From: Spinacia oleracea
Lineage: Eukaryota; Streptophyta; Magnoliopsida; Caryophyllales; Amaranthaceae
Assembly (NCBI RefSeq): GCF_020520425.1
Contig: NC_079488.1
Location: 87,463,285-87,527,284 of the forward strand
DNA: 64,000 bases
Reading direction: 5' to 3'
Shown: in pieces, positions 32,101 to 43,720 of the stretch
Position numbering within the stretch: position 1 is the first letter of the stretch
Layout: the number at the start of each line of letters is the position of its first letter
The notes under the pieces: generated by a model
What the model was told of the DNA's origin: nothing
Databases searched by the model: none
What the model saw: the letters and a program-made list of their open reading frames with translations, nothing else
Position numbers and translations under genes: made by a program

Positions 32101-34322
32101 TACCGCTTGAGGTTCTTACTTCGGTAATAACTCAAACAATGGAAGCTAGGATACACTAATGACCTACAAGTGGGAAATGAAGCATGGCAATGCTACATTA
32201 GTTGTAGGGTCATCTAGTTTGTTTTAAGTCCTTTCAAAGGCTGGAACTAAATGGCTATTTTGTTCCATAATCAGCATACCTAAATTTCTGTTTCAAACAC
32301 AGAAAGACTCACATTCAAGAAAAACAAAAACAATGTTTGTTTGTTTATTTGAATGAAATGGTCAATTGCAGGTTGAGTTAATATGCTTGATTAAAACAAA
32401 CAACTCTTTAAAGAACTTTACTAGGTTCAAATCAACCCCTTGATTTGAGTTCCACTAATCTTTGGCATTGTTTCTTAGACCATGTCAACAAGTTAACATT
32501 CACAAGCTCTATTTTAATGGACTTTTGAAAGGTGGTTGATTTCTAGATCAACTTAAGACAAGCTAGTCTTACTTGTTGAAAGTAACAAAAGATATGAACT
32601 ATTGTTAGAACGCCTAGACAATAGAGTTCAAAGCTAAAGAAAGATTTTATGACTTTATTATTTCACATGGATTTGAGTGAATATAGGTTTATTTACTCAA
32701 ATGTGATATAAGTTGAATCTGTTTGGCTAGTTCAAAGATTCGAAGTATAAAATCCACTTGGCAAGAAATCATAAAGATATAGGTTAGATCATGTTGATGA
32801 TTACTTGAGACCAAATATGATCATCAATGATTGTGTGTTATAATTTCACAATCTAGCTCCATAAGATATGGCATATCTAAGTTGAAATGATCGAAGTCGA
32901 TTAGTACTTGATTCGATCAATGATGGATCATAAAGACTTTTCCTTTAATTTCTAAAACAAAATGCTCAACTACCACCAAACTAAACTAAATTCGTCAAAG
33001 CTATAGAAAAGAAATTTCAGAATATCTTTTCGATAATATATATCTAGAGAGTTGCTAAACTCAGTGGGAGCTTAGTGTTTGTTATTCAACAAACTAAGGC
33101 CCAAGTATAGATATATGTTTCATTGTGATTTATTCAAATGAGACACAAGGGTATTGTTTCTACCACGAATTTTTGAGAACATAATGTTTGGTTGCTCGAA
33201 ATGATGTCCTTTTGGAGATTCGTTTCCAAAATGACAAGTGGGAGAAAATAGACCTCGAAAGTCTTCGAGGCGAACAACAAACATAAACGGACATTCCGGA
33301 GGCTTTTCGAAGTGCTTCAGAAAATCCGAACTTATTCTTTAAGGACTTTAGAAGTGGCTTTAAAGAATAGACATCTCTTAGAAGACTTTACAAGTGCTTC
33401 AAGGAGAACAGAATATTCAAAGGACTTTCAAGTGGCTATTGATATTCTATTGTTTGATGTTCTATACCCTAGTAGGCATAGAGTTCAAGTCACTGAAACT
33501 ATGCAATTCTTCTATTAGATAGTAAAGAAACCTACAACTTGCAGTCAAACTAAAAGAAGTGACTTGTAAGAAAGCTATGACGAAACCCAGATTCCCTAAA
33601 ATGGTTAGAGGCCATATATAGACTATATGTTTAATTGGTTAAAGGCCATAAAACATACTCAATGTTTTGATGACAAAATTGAAATTTTGTTGATTTGCAA
33701 GAATAGTTTCACACCTATTGGTTGCAAGTTTGTTTTAAGGATAAAAACCATCAAACATGGAATTGTGTTCACACACAAAGCTAGATTAGTTGCTAAAGGT
33801 TACAAGCAAATTCATGGCATGGATTGTGTTGAAACCTCATGCAAAATCGTAATGCTTAAGTCTATAATTCAAGCAATGATTGCATATTGGTACATATGGC
33901 AATTGGATGACAAAACGTATTCCTCAATCAAATGTTGGAATATAATATGTACATGGTATGTCATAGAATTTGTGGATCCAAATAAATGCTTGAAAAAGAA
34001 AGCTAGCTTATAAAATCTAAGTACAGATTTAAGCAAGCAATTGGGAAATGGAACTGTATTTTAAGTGAAGCTAATAAGCATTTTAGTTTCATAAAATATA
34101 CATGATTCTTATAGATATATAAGAAGTTTAGTGGGAGTACTTACAACTTAATTGGTCCTATGTGTATTACACACATATCTCTCTATTGTGAAATAACATT
34201 CAAATGCTAATGACTTAGATTTGAGATTATTCATCAATAATGGACCATGGCGAAACTTAGTACATACTGGGTATTAAGATCTATTTACAAAGATCTTATG
34301 ATATTGTTTTGGATTAAGTAAT
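32100..34322 (+). pseudogene. Decayed copia pol of B2 (first part)
   Basis: Fragments in the right order match the B1 polyprotein with many stops and frameshifts. They are a protease-region piece (LQVGNEA near 32165), integrase (LWHC.LDHVNK near 32460), the integrase-RT linker (VSKMTSGRK near 33220) and RT (HKARLVAKGYKQIHGMDC, 33770-33830). The last frame, 33627-34013, stays open for 128 codons but lacks catalytic motifs. The region is interrupted at 34327/34328 by element C, next to the target duplication GGCAT (34323-34327). Confidence 0.75.
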
Positions 34323-34610
34323 GGCATTGATATGTGCGTTTTATATAATATTTTCACCCCCGTCCCTTATTACTTTCATGCGTCAAATGAGCTCCTAGGA
34401 GCCATTTTAGTACTAATCTGTGTATTTTAGTGTGCCGTGAGTTTCAGGAATACTTAGTGAGAAATTGGTCTTGTTAGGCCCGTTTCTTGATGATTTAGGC
34501 CACTACAGGATCCCGAGGGAGTTCGGGACGACTTTTGTCGACTTACGGGAGCCCTGGATGTTCATGATCGAGCCCCGGAAGTTAGACTAGGTGTTGTGGA
34601 CGAAGGGCGG

Positions 34611-34915
34611 ATCACTTAGCCCTCCGCCCGGTGGATTGCCCCTCGCCCATCAGGCGAGCAAGCAGAGGAACAGTTCGTCAGAGGGCGCCCGACGGGCGGA
34701 GTTTCGCCCGGTGCCCACCGGGCGCCCATCAGAAGCAGCAGCAGAAGAAATCGCCCTCCGCCCGACGGGCGAGAGTCGCCCGACCGGGCGCGCGGAGAAG
34801 GTTTTCAGAGAATCGCCTTACGCCCGTCGGGCAGCCCTGCGCCCGTCGGGCGGACTTCGAGCTTTACGCCCGTCGGGCGGAGAGCCGCCCGACCGGGCGA
34901 CGACAACCCAAGGCG
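34611..34915. repeat. Palindrome array GCCCG(A/T)CGGGC in the 5' LTR of C
   Basis: Five perfect 11-base palindromic units (first at 34687-34697), two GCCCGACCGGGC variants and several half or imperfect units such as GCCCGGTGCCCACCGGGC occur in 300 bp. The same array is in the 3' LTR, and a separate array lies at 41718-41991. Frames across it give ARRA/RPTG repeats and are not taken as genes. Confidence 0.85.
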
Positions 34916-34973
34916 CTGTGCGCGCGCGTCCTTCTTTATTTTTTCCGGTTTTTTTCTTATGTTTTTAGGCTAA

Positions 34974-34987
34974 ACTATAAATATAGC
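34974..34987 (+). promoter_or_regulatory. Candidate TATA box of the element C LTR
   Basis: CTATAAATATAGCC lies about 60 bp downstream of the palindrome array and is repeated in the 3' LTR at 46005-46018. It fits plant TATA consensus (TATAAATA) and its position suggests transcription starting near 35005-35020. This is by consensus only. Confidence 0.5.
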
Positions 34988-35816
34988 CTTTGTTAATTTA
35001 GTTGGGCACTTCATTAATTCATATCCTAGTGTTAAAATACTTAGTTTTATTTCTCTAAGCTTAATTTTCTCTCTCTAATTTGTTCTAAACACTTAGTTTA
35101 TTTTCAATCAAAAAAATCGAAGCTTTCATTTGCCATTGTTCTTCAGTTAGGTATTATTCCTTATTTCAATTCTTTGTTTAAGCTTTAATTATATTTTCAA
35201 TCATGCCAATTGCTTTGCTTATGGTTAATATGTGTGAGTAGTTGATTTTCTAGGGTTTTGGGAATCCATGAACGAATGTGAAAGGATGATTAATTGTTGT
35301 TGATTGTTGGTTTAGCTGTTAATTCCTATTGATTGCCCTTATCTACTTTGCAATTAGATTTGCGCAGGTTTGATTGTATTAGTTTCGCAATATCAAATTA
35401 AGATTCGAGAGATGCAATTTGATGTTTAGGCTTGTTTCAATAGGTAGAATTGGGATTAATACGTAGCGAGAGCCCGTTAATTCTAAGTCTATGATTAGTA
35501 TCGATTCGAGAGAGCATGCTAGTCTAATTAACTGTTTTATTGATTATTATCGATTGTTGTCATCCTGGAATGTTGTTCATCGGTGAACCTGTGCCCTAGA
35601 CCTTTTAATATCTGATTTTTCCCCATTTTATTATCATCCTAGTTTCATTATACAAATCAACCTATATTCTTGTTTCCCAATAGTCTAGAATTGCCGATTA
35701 ATAGTAGAAAGAACATTGTTTCCCTGTGGATACGATCCTTGCTTCCCTTGCTATATTTTTAGTTGGTGAACGTTAGGTTTATCTTTGATAGGAGTGCGAT
35801 TTAGCCTGTCAAATTT

Positions 35817-35834
35817 TGGCGCCGTTGCCGGGGA
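35817..35834 (+). promoter_or_regulatory. Primer binding site of C (tRNA-Asp)
   Basis: TGGCGCCGTTGCCGGGGA lies five bases after the LTR. It is complementary to the 3' end of plant tRNA-Asp (TCCCCGGCAACGGCGCCA), the primer used by Athila-type elements. Confidence 0.85.
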
Positions 35835-35945
35835 AACGGTTTTATTTTCTGTTATTGATTGATTATCCTAGATTATTGTTTGTTACTACTCAAGGAACTC
35901 ACGTTCCTTGAGACCGGATCTCACATTGTTTTGTAGTCTTTGTCT

Positions 35946-38900
35946 ATGCCCAGGACCGTAGGTACTAGTAATCTTACTCCATTCGATCCTGAGCCCGAAA
36001 GAACCTTTCGTAGACGAAGAACTTTCATTGCACAGTGTGGGAATTACTCTGACTCTGATCATAATATTGGCGATCTTTTTCCTTCAGATACAGATTCAGT
36101 TTCAGAGATAGAGATGGGTGACGAAAATCTGATACCGCCACCTACCCCACGGCTTACGGACTATTCTAAGCCAAGTCTGTCCGTGCTGCCAAAGGCGATC
36201 ATGCCTTCTATTGCAGCTGAGACCTTCAAGATTGAGCCCGCATTGATTAACATGATCGAGAGACGCCAGTACGGTGGGGAACCAGGTGAAGATCCGAATC
36301 TTCACATTCAGTCCTTTATCCAATATTGCTCCACCATCAAGCAAAAGGGATTGACTCCGGAGCAGACTATGGAGATACTTTTCCCGTTCTCTTTGAGTGG
36401 GAAAGCTAAACTGTGGATTAATGGGTTGAATCGGGCGGCTTTGAAAATCAATAATTGGGAATCCTTGGCTCTTGCTTTTTATGTTAAATATTTTCCACCT
36501 GAGAAAACGGCTCGTCTGAGGGGTCAGATATTAGGTATCTCACAACAAGCGGATGAGAGTTTGTTCGAGGTTTGGGAGAGATTCAAGGATTTGCAAAGAG
36601 AATGCCCGCACCATGGTTTGGAAGATTGGTTTTTGATTCAGCAGTTTTATAATGGTCTGGGCAATGAGTCTAGATGTTTGTTGGATTCAGCTGCCAGTGG
36701 GAGGTTCATGCAACTTGAGGTGCCTAGAGCTATGGAGGTGATTGAGGAGATAGCCATTCACAATGCCCAGTATGGAAATCCTAGAGGTCTATCTAACAGG
36801 GGTGGTAAGCATGATTTAAATTCTATTGAACAATTAACTGCCCAATTGACTGCTTTACATTATAAATTCGATAATATGCAAGCGGCCAATGCTCAATCTG
36901 CCCAACCTGTTAGTGTAGCTGCTATGAGTGCCCAACCTACTACTGTTTGTGAAAGTTGTGGAATGTCTGGTCATTATGCACAGGAATGTAGAAGCTCTAT
37001 TGAACAATGTAATGCTTTTCAATCCTACAAACAAAACAACCCATTCTCCAACTCTTACAATGAGGGCTACAAAAATAACCCTCTGCTTTCCTACAGGAGC
37101 AACAACATCCAAAACCCTCACCAAGTTCAACATCCACCACCACAACCATATCAACCCCCACACCAACAATCTTACCAACCCCGAAACAACTACAACCAAC
37201 AGTCTAGTGGGCCACCTGGGTTCTCTAGACAACACACATCACCCCCACAACCACAACCTCAAGCCACACAGCCTGACCCTATGCTAGTAGAGATGAGAAA
37301 CATGATGCTACAAATGCAAAAATCTCTAAGTGAAAAGGATGCAAAAATCGATGCTCTTACTGCTCATAACAAGATCATTGATACACAGTTGGCACAGATG
37401 GCTACTACTATTGCAGGGAGGCCACCAGGCCAACTTCCTTCACAGCCCGAAAATAGGGAGTCTGATAATGCAATTACATTGAGGAGTGGTAGGGATTATG
37501 ATGGTCCTTCTATGCCGGTTGAGGTTGATTCCGGGGTGTCTGCTAGTGATCTGGTCAGTGAGGAAATCCCGAAGATAGATATGGGTGAGAAGGAACCAGC
37601 TGAAAAGGTAGTCAATGAGAATGAGGCTACAACTGCGGTTAAGAAGGGGGCGGATATACAAGTACCACCTGTTGCACTCCCCTTCCCAAACCGACAACTC
37701 AAGAATAAGCTAGACAAGCAGTTTGGCAGATTCTTGGAAGTGGTCAAAAATTTGCAGGTAACGGTTCCTTTTACTGAATTAATTTTACAAGTTCCTGCGT
37801 ATGCTAAATTCATGAAAGATATTTTGACCAGAAAACGTGCTTTTTGTGAGGTAGAGACTGTAGCTTTCACTGAGGAATGTAGTGCTTATTTGCGAAACAA
37901 GTCTCCACCTAAACTTAAGGACCCCGGGAGTTTTTCCATCCCATGTAACATTGGCACCGTATTTATTGATAAGGCTTTATGTGATCTAGGTGCTAGTGTG
38001 TCTGTCATGCCTTTGTCTGTCTGTACTAAACTGAATATGGGTGAGCTTAAGGTTACCAATATCACTCTACAAATGGCCGACCGTTCTGTCAAATACCCCT
38101 TAGGTGTTTTAGAGGACGTCCCTGTTAGAGTAGGTAAATTCTATATACCTGTGGATTTTGTAGTATTAGACATGCAGGAGGATTCTCAAATTCCCATAAT
38201 CTTAGGTAGACCCTTCCTTCATACGGCGGGGGCGGTAATTGATGTTAAAAGTGGGAAATTGACATTGTCGGTTGGGGATGATAAGGTGACTTTTAATCTG
38301 AATAGTGCCTTAAAAAGTCCCATGCTAGAGGAAGAACAATGCTATCGCATAGATGTAGTCGATTTTATTACTCGTGATAACGTCTCCCAAGTTCTCGAAA
38401 GAGACCCTTTGGAGGCAGTGCTTTGTTGTGAGTCTTCTGCAGATGATAGCAGTTCTTGGAGTGCTGAAGTGGATGCTCTGGAGTTGGCTCTTAATGGTGG
38501 AGAATCTGAGCCGGAGAGCACCAAATTGAAGAGGTTAGTTTGGCCGGTTTGTTCTGTTAAAGAGGTAAAGAAACCCGAACTTAAACCTCTTCCTGCTAAC
38601 CTTAAGTATGCGTTTTTAGATAATGAACAACTTTGCCCTGTGATCGTCAGTACTGCACTTGATGCAGGCCAGTTATCCCAACTTCTTATTGTGTTGAAAA
38701 GGCACAAAAAGGCCATTGGGTACAGTATTGATGATTTAAAGGGTATTAGCCCTGACTTTTGTATGCATAGGATACATCTAGATGAAAATCATAAACCATG
38801 CATTCAACCCCAGCGTCGTTTGAACCCTGTCATGCAAGATGTTGTAAAAGCTGAAGTTATGAAATTGCTTGATGCGGGTATAGTGTATGCTGTGTCTGAT

Positions 38901-41471
38901 TCTAAGTGGGTGAGTCCCGTTCAGGTAGTGCCTAAGAAAGGGGGGACAACTGTGGTGAGAAATGAAAAAAATGAGTTGATACCAACTAGGGTAGTCACAG
39001 GTTGGCGCATGTGCATTGATTATAGGCGTCTTAATGTTGCTACTAAAAAGGACCATTTTCCCCTTCCCTTCATTGATCAAATGTTAGAAAGGCTAGCCTG
39101 TCACAAGTTTTTCTGTTATCTGGATGGTTATTCTGGTTTCTTTCAAATTCCCATACATCCAGACGACCAGGAAATGACCACCTTCACCTGCCCCTATGGT
39201 ACCTTTGCATATCGTAGGATGCCTTTTGGTCTGTGCAATGCGCCTGCTACTTTCCAACGTTGCATGATGAGTATTTTTTCTGATTTTATTGAGTCTACCA
39301 TGGAAGTGTTTATGGATGATTTTAGCGTCTATGGTACTTCTTTTGATTCTTGCTTGCTAAATCTGACTAAAGTTTTGAAAAGATGTGAAGAGTGCAATTT
39401 AGTCTTGAACTGGGAAAAGTGTCATTTCATGGTTACTGAAGGGGTGGTTTTGGGACATTTGATATCTGATAAGGGCATTCAGGTGGATCGAGCTAAGGTC
39501 CAAGTGATTGAACAATTACCCCCTCCAGTTAATGTGAAGGGTGTTAGAAGTTTTCTTGGTCATGCGGGGTTTTATCGCCGCTTTATCAAGGATTTCTCTA
39601 AAATTGTTAAACCACTTACCCAGCTCCTTCTCAAGGATGCCCCGTTTGTGTTTACTGATGCTTGTCTTAAAGCCTTTGACAGGATTAAACAGGCACTGAT
39701 TTCGGCTCCCATCATCCGTTCTCCCGAATGGGATATTCCGTTTGAGATAATGTGTGATGCAAGTGATTATGCAGTTGGGGCAGTGCTGGGTCAGAGAAAG
39801 GAGAAGGTCTTACATGCCATCTATTATGCAAGTAAGACCTTGGATGAAGCTCAAGTTAATTATGCAACTACTGAGAAAGAGCTTCTAGCTATAGTCTATG
39901 CCTTGGATAAATTCCGCACCTATCTGATTGGATCCAAGGTGATAGTCTATACTGACCATGCGGCCCTTAAGTATCTGCTCTCTAAGAAGGAAGCCAAGCC
40001 TAGGCTTATTCGATGGATACTACTGCTACAGGAGTTCGATCTAGAGATCCGCGACAAGAAAGGGGCTGAGAATGTGGTTGCAGATCACTTGTCTAGATTG
40101 AGGTATGACGATGGTAAGGGATCTACACCGATTGATGATTCATTCCCGGATGATCATTTACTTGCACTTGCCAGTCAGTCACCGTGGTTCGCAGATTTTG
40201 CTAACTACATTGTAGGAAGAATTCTTCCAGCCGATCTGTCATACCAACAGAAGAAGAAATTCCTACATGATGTCCGATTCTACTTTTGGGACGACCCTTA
40301 TTTGTTTCGTGAGACTGCTGAAGGATTGTACAAGCGTTGTATTCCAGAGTGGGAAGTTCAAGGTGTTATCAGTAGGTGTCATTCTTCACCTTATGGTGGT
40401 CACCATGGACCGTCTAAAACAAACGCTAAGTTGTCACAATGTGGTTTTTACTGGCCTACTATGTTCAAGGATGCACAGGCTTTTATTATGGCTTGTGATG
40501 CGTGCCAGAGGGCCGGCACTATTTCGAGGAGGTATGAGATGCCACAGAACGGAATCCTTGAGGTTGAGATTTTTGATGTATGGGGAATTGATTATATGGG
40601 ACCATTCCCATCGTCCAAGGGTAACTTGTATATCCTTGTTGCTGTAGATTATGTGTCAAAGTGGGTGGAAGCCGTTGCCTCACCTACTAACGATGCTAAG
40701 ACAGTCATCTCCCTGTTCAAGAAGATCATTTTTCCTAGATTTGGGGTTCCGCGCGCTTTGATCAGTGATGGAGGATCACACTTCCATGAGAAGCATCTGG
40801 ATGCGCTCCTGCGCAAGTATGGAGTTTATCACCGCACTGGACTAGCCTACCACCCCCAGACGAGTGGTCAAGTTGAGGTCTCCAACCGAGAGATAAAATC
40901 TATCCTTGAAAAAGTGGTGGCGAAGTCTAGGAAGGATTGGAGCGATAAGCTAGATGACACTCTATGGGCATACAGAACCGCCTTTAAGACACCTATTGGT
41001 ACCTCCCCGTATCGGTTGGTGTATGGCAAGGCGTGTCACTTACCAGTAGAAATGGAGTACAAGGCTTATTGGGCAATCAAACAGCTCAACATGGATGCAA
41101 AGCTAGCCGGTGAGAAGCGGTTACTTCAATTGGGTGAGCTCGATGAATTCCGACTACAAGCCTATGATAGTGCCCGGATTTACAAGGAAAAGACCAAGAA
41201 GTGGCACGACAATCACATTTTGCATAGAGAGTTCGCGGTGGGCGACAAGGTTCTACTTTTTAACTCTAGGCTTAAGTTATTTCCTGGAAAACTTAAGTCT
41301 AGGTGGTCTGGGCCGTTCACCGTGACTATGGTAAGCAAATTTGGGTCTATTGAAGTAGAGAATGAGAATGGTGAACGATTCAAGGTTAACGGGCAACGTC
41401 TGAAGTTGTACCATGATGGGGCTACCGTAGGAGTGGTTGAGGTCCTTCACCTCAACCCCTCCGCCTCATAG
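35946..41471 (+). CDS. Athila-type gag-pol polyprotein of element C
   Basis: An intact 1,841-residue polyprotein starting at the first ATG (35946). Gag: core about 95-290 ([24 protein letters not shown]), zinc knuckle [14 protein letters not shown] near 335, then a Gln/Pro/Asn-rich linker. Protease near 680 reads [11 protein letters not shown], so DLG rather than the usual DSG/DTG, as in some Athila/Tat proteases. RT runs about 995-1200 with [36 protein letters not shown] and the catalytic FMDDFSVYG near 1124. RNase H has [14 protein letters not shown] near 1271. Integrase has an HHCC finger at about 1478-1522 (ending CDACQRAG) and catalytic residues in [16 protein letters not shown] and GQVEVSNRE near 1549, 1607 and 1643. 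No stop or frameshift interrupts it. No chromodomain was seen. Lineage is by the tRNA-Asp PBS and RT motifs. Confidence 0.93.
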   Translation: MPRTVGTSNLTPFDPEPERTFRRRRTFIAQCGNYSDSDHNIGDLFPSDTDSVSEIEMGDENLIPPPTPRLTDYSKPSLSVLPKAIMPSIAAETFKIEPALINMIERRQYGGEPGEDPNLHIQSFIQYCSTIKQKGLTPEQTMEILFPFSLSGKAKLWINGLNRAALKINNWESLALAFYVKYFPPEKTARLRGQILGISQQADESLFEVWERFKDLQRECPHHGLEDWFLIQQFYNGLGNESRCLLDSAASGRFMQLEVPRAMEVIEEIAIHNAQYGNPRGLSNRGGKHDLNSIEQLTAQLTALHYKFDNMQAANAQSAQPVSVAAMSAQPTTVCESCGMSGHYAQECRSSIEQCNAFQSYKQNNPFSNSYNEGYKNNPLLSYRSNNIQNPHQVQHPPPQPYQPPHQQSYQPRNNYNQQSSGPPGFSRQHTSPPQPQPQATQPDPMLVEMRNMMLQMQKSLSEKDAKIDALTAHNKIIDTQLAQMATTIAGRPPGQLPSQPENRESDNAITLRSGRDYDGPSMPVEVDSGVSASDLVSEEIPKIDMGEKEPAEKVVNENEATTAVKKGADIQVPPVALPFPNRQLKNKLDKQFGRFLEVVKNLQVTVPFTELILQVPAYAKFMKDILTRKRAFCEVETVAFTEECSAYLRNKSPPKLKDPGSFSIPCNIGTVFIDKALCDLGASVSVMPLSVCTKLNMGELKVTNITLQMADRSVKYPLGVLEDVPVRVGKFYIPVDFVVLDMQEDSQIPIILGRPFLHTAGAVIDVKSGKLTLSVGDDKVTFNLNSALKSPMLEEEQCYRIDVVDFITRDNVSQVLERDPLEAVLCCESSADDSSSWSAEVDALELALNGGESEPESTKLKRLVWPVCSVKEVKKPELKPLPANLKYAFLDNEQLCPVIVSTALDAGQLSQLLIVLKRHKKAIGYSIDDLKGISPDFCMHRIHLDENHKPCIQPQRRLNPVMQDVVKAEVMKLLDAGIVYAVSDSKWVSPVQVVPKKGGTTVVRNEKNELIPTRVVTGWRMCIDYRRLNVATKKDHFPLPFIDQMLERLACHKFFCYLDGYSGFFQIPIHPDDQEMTTFTCPYGTFAYRRMPFGLCNAPATFQRCMMSIFSDFIESTMEVFMDDFSVYGTSFDSCLLNLTKVLKRCEECNLVLNWEKCHFMVTEGVVLGHLISDKGIQVDRAKVQVIEQLPPPVNVKGVRSFLGHAGFYRRFIKDFSKIVKPLTQLLLKDAPFVFTDACLKAFDRIKQALISAPIIRSPEWDIPFEIMCDASDYAVGAVLGQRKEKVLHAIYYASKTLDEAQVNYATTEKELLAIVYALDKFRTYLIGSKVIVYTDHAALKYLLSKKEAKPRLIRWILLLQEFDLEIRDKKGAENVVADHLSRLRYDDGKGSTPIDDSFPDDHLLALASQSPWFADFANYIVGRILPADLSYQQKKKFLHDVRFYFWDDPYLFRETAEGLYKRCIPEWEVQGVISRCHSSPYGGHHGPSKTNAKLSQCGFYWPTMFKDAQAFIMACDACQRAGTISRRYEMPQNGILEVEIFDVWGIDYMGPFPSSKGNLYILVAVDYVSKWVEAVASPTNDAKTVISLFKKIIFPRFGVPRALISDGGSHFHEKHLDALLRKYGVYHRTGLAYHPQTSGQVEVSNREIKSILEKVVAKSRKDWSDKLDDTLWAYRTAFKTPIGTSPYRLVYGKACHLPVEMEYKAYWAIKQLNMDAKLAGEKRLLQLGELDEFRLQAYDSARIYKEKTKKWHDNHILHREFAVGDKVLLFNSRLKLFPGKLKSRWSGPFTVTMVSKFGSIEVENENGERFKVNGQRLKLYHDGATVGVVEVLHLNPSAS

Positions 41472-42277
41472 ACGGCATATTCAAGGTAACAAGGTCGAGC
41501 GGGACCTATGAATAAACCAGCGCTTTGCGGGAGGCAACCCGTATTTCATTGCTTTCGATAGTTTAGTTTTGTTTTGTGTGTTTTGTAGTCTAGTTTCTTT
41601 GTTCATGAGTGGTGAGGAGAGAGCATTTTACGGTCCTTGGGTGTTTAATGATGTACAGGTTCAGCTTCTAAAGCACGAAAAGATAGGAAAAATCCGTGGG
41701 AGCAAGAATCGCCAACCGCCCGACGGGCTAGAGCAGCCCGACCAGGCGCGCGGAGAAAGAATCAGAAAGTCTCTGTACGCCCGACGGGCAGACAAGCGCC
41801 CGACGGGCGGCTCACTACGGAGCTGCTGGAAGTGTCGCCATACGCCCGACGGGCGAGGAGCGCCCGACCGGGCGCGCGGAGAAAAAAATTGTCAAATGGT
41901 CAGGTATCGCCCTCCGCCCGACGGGCGGACCTGTGCCCGTCGGGCGGCTTACGAGCTGTTTGCCCGTCGGGCGGGCGTTGGCCCGTCGGGCGAGAGGAGA
42001 AATTGCGGATTAAAACGCACGAGTCTCCTCTATTCTTTTTCACTTCACATCTCAATCATCTTCTTCATTCTCTCTCAAACTCCATTAAACCCCAAACCCT
42101 AAGAACTTCAACTCTCCATATCTCCCTCATCTCTCACTCAAATTCATCAAGCTACACACCAAAATCATCCTCATCACATCTTCTTCAACCTCCACCAACC
42201 AATTTTCCTTCTTCCTCAGTCTCTACAAAAAACCCAATTTCACCAAAAATTTTGAAAACTCAAAATCACCTTCAACA
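41472..42277 (+). other. Spacer between pol and the downstream ORF of C, with palindrome array
   Basis: Just after the pol stop comes a small hairpin, CGGG-AGGCAA-CCCG (41528-41541). I recall similar GGGAGGCAACCC motifs after pol in Athila-like elements, but only from memory. From 41718 to 41991 there are eight perfect GCCCG(A/T)CGGGC units. After that comes a CT-rich leader up to the ATG at 42278. The frame 41569-42102 crosses the array and is a by-product of it. Confidence 0.6.
41718..41991. repeat. Second palindrome array GCCCG(A/T)CGGGC inside element C
   Basis: Eight perfect units and two variants (GCCCGACCAGGC, GCCCGACCGGGC) in about 275 bp. The units change from the A-centred to the T-centred form towards the right, as in the LTR array. 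The flanks between units differ from those of the LTR array, although GCGCGGAGAA recurs in both. Confidence 0.85.
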
Positions 42278-43720
42278 ATGGGTTCAAGGCCGAAAAGAAC
42301 TTGCACGGGAGCAACAAGGAGACAAGAGGAGGCTTCCACAAGCCGTCCACCACCACCACCTCAATTTGCACCGGATTCGGCTTTCCCGAACATGATTCTC
42401 GCTAGTGAGGAGCAACAAACCCGCATTGCACACCTCAAGCTACGGAAGGTAGTCCCTACTCGATTTATTTGTCAGAAAACTTTAAATGATATGGGTATTG
42501 AGAGGGATGTTAGGAGATTATTTCATGGGGTGGGCATGAAACATATGTTTTCCATGACTAGGTTGACATTTAGGGATCTTACTCTTGAATTCCTTAGCTC
42601 GTTTAATGTCCGAAAGAATGGTTACAAAGATGTCTCTAGAGTTTCTTTTAGATTGTTCAATAATGATTATGATTTGTCTATCAAGGATTTTGGTGCTATT
42701 TTTGGTTTGAATGTGGAGTATAACAGGTTCCCCGGGGAGGGGCATAACAATAGTGAAGTATGGGGGAAATTGACCGGGGATTTTAATCCCGGTAGCATGC
42801 AACATTTGCACGCCTCTAGCGTGCAACACCCCGTCCCCTTTGTTTGGTTCAGATTTATGGCTTTCACAATCTTTGGGAGAGACCAAAAAGAGAATGTAAG
42901 GAGCACGGAGTTGGAGGTGCTCGGGGGGTATTTGTTAGATGGTGATGACAGTTACAGGATGAATTTGGCCCATCACTTGGCCATGCAACTGTTTACTACC
43001 GCCACCCACCGCTACTCGACCGATATTGCTTTGGGTGGTCTGATCACCCACATTGCCGTAGCAGTGGCAAACTTTGTTGAGAGGGACCATGCTGCGGTCC
43101 GGGGGAACAACCTATTGGATATTGAGTATTTTGGGAGCCTTTACAGGGTGCACTCTGAGTACGGGGGACTTCTCCCCGGTCAGATGTCATGGATGTTCCA
43201 AAGGAACGCTCTCTTTACTCTCCCGGACACCACCGGGCTCACCAGTTTTACTAGGGGTCAGCCCCATTACATATATGTAGGTGAGCAGGCAGCACCCTTA
43301 GCCCAGCCCCAGCCACATCCCGAGGCCGCGCCTCGCACCCACCACAGGAGGGGAGGGCGTAGAGAGAGGGGGTCGGGACAGAGAGGTAGCCCGGCTCCAC
43401 AGGGGGAGCATGGGTCTTCAGAGGAGTTAGGGGCCATTCATGAGAGGCTAGGCAGACTTGAGCTCGGTTTCCACGAGTTTGCCGCGGATCACCAGAGGAC
43501 TATGTTCCCCTTCTATGATCAGTACGCCAGGCAGGGCTACATTGCCCCAGATCATCAGCACCCTTCCTGGTTCACTTACCCCACAGAGGGGTACGGAGCG
43601 CCCGGTTCCATGGGCACCTTCACGCCCACCCACTACGGGGGGTTTGGAGCAGGCAGCAGCGGCCACGGTGGCCATGGTAATGATGGTGGTGATGGTGATG
43701 AATGCCAAGATCACCAGTGA
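42278..43720 (+). CDS. Athila downstream ORF of element C (env-position protein)
   Basis: A 480-residue intact ORF with start context ACAATGGG. It lies where Athila elements carry an envelope-position gene. I see no signal peptide, no clear transmembrane segment and no coiled coil, so nothing supports an envelope. The central part (about 60-320) has LTFRDLTLEFLSSFNV, VSFRLFNNDYDLSIKDFG and WFRFMAFTIFGRD. This is the pattern I associate with the 'ATHILA ORF-1 / plant transposon protein' family. The N-terminus is basic and Pro-rich. The C-terminal 150 residues are low-complexity: RRGGRRERGSGQRG, then Gly/His/Asp-rich to the end. Expression would need a spliced or subgenomic RNA. The role is unknown. 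Confidence 0.8.
   Translation: MGSRPKRTCTGATRRQEEASTSRPPPPPQFAPDSAFPNMILASEEQQTRIAHLKLRKVVPTRFICQKTLNDMGIERDVRRLFHGVGMKHMFSMTRLTFRDLTLEFLSSFNVRKNGYKDVSRVSFRLFNNDYDLSIKDFGAIFGLNVEYNRFPGEGHNNSEVWGKLTGDFNPGSMQHLHASSVQHPVPFVWFRFMAFTIFGRDQKENVRSTELEVLGGYLLDGDDSYRMNLAHHLAMQLFTTATHRYSTDIALGGLITHIAVAVANFVERDHAAVRGNNLLDIEYFGSLYRVHSEYGGLLPGQMSWMFQRNALFTLPDTTGLTSFTRGQPHYIYVGEQAAPLAQPQPHPEAAPRTHHRRGGRRERGSGQRGSPAPQGEHGSSEELGAIHERLGRLELGFHEFAADHQRTMFPFYDQYARQGYIAPDHQHPSWFTYPTEGYGAPGSMGTFTPTHYGGFGAGSSGHGGHGNDGGDGDECQDHQ

Larger units (their letters stand above)
34328..35811 (+). repeat. 5' LTR of element C
   Basis: TGATATGTGCGTTTTATATA to TTTAGCCTGTCA. It contains an array of GCCCG(A/T)CGGGC palindromes at about 34611-34915. 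Just after the array lie a T-rich stretch and CTATAAATATAGCC (34974-34987), a good TATA-box candidate. Confidence 0.92.

Noticed and set aside
34611..34915. Possible CRISPR-like array of repeated short palindromes
   Set aside because: The units are irregularly spaced, in a plant LTR, with no uniform repeats and spacers. A plant nuclear genome has no CRISPR system.
34591..34996. Overlapping frames with ARRA / RPTG repeats in the C LTRs and at 41569-42395
   Set aside because: They translate the GCCCG(A/T)CGGGC palindromes in different frames. They lie in LTR or leader sequence and are not conserved as proteins.
42278..43720. Calling this ORF an envelope gene
   Set aside because: Position alone suggests it; no signal peptide or membrane segment is visible, so I name it only as an env-position ORF.
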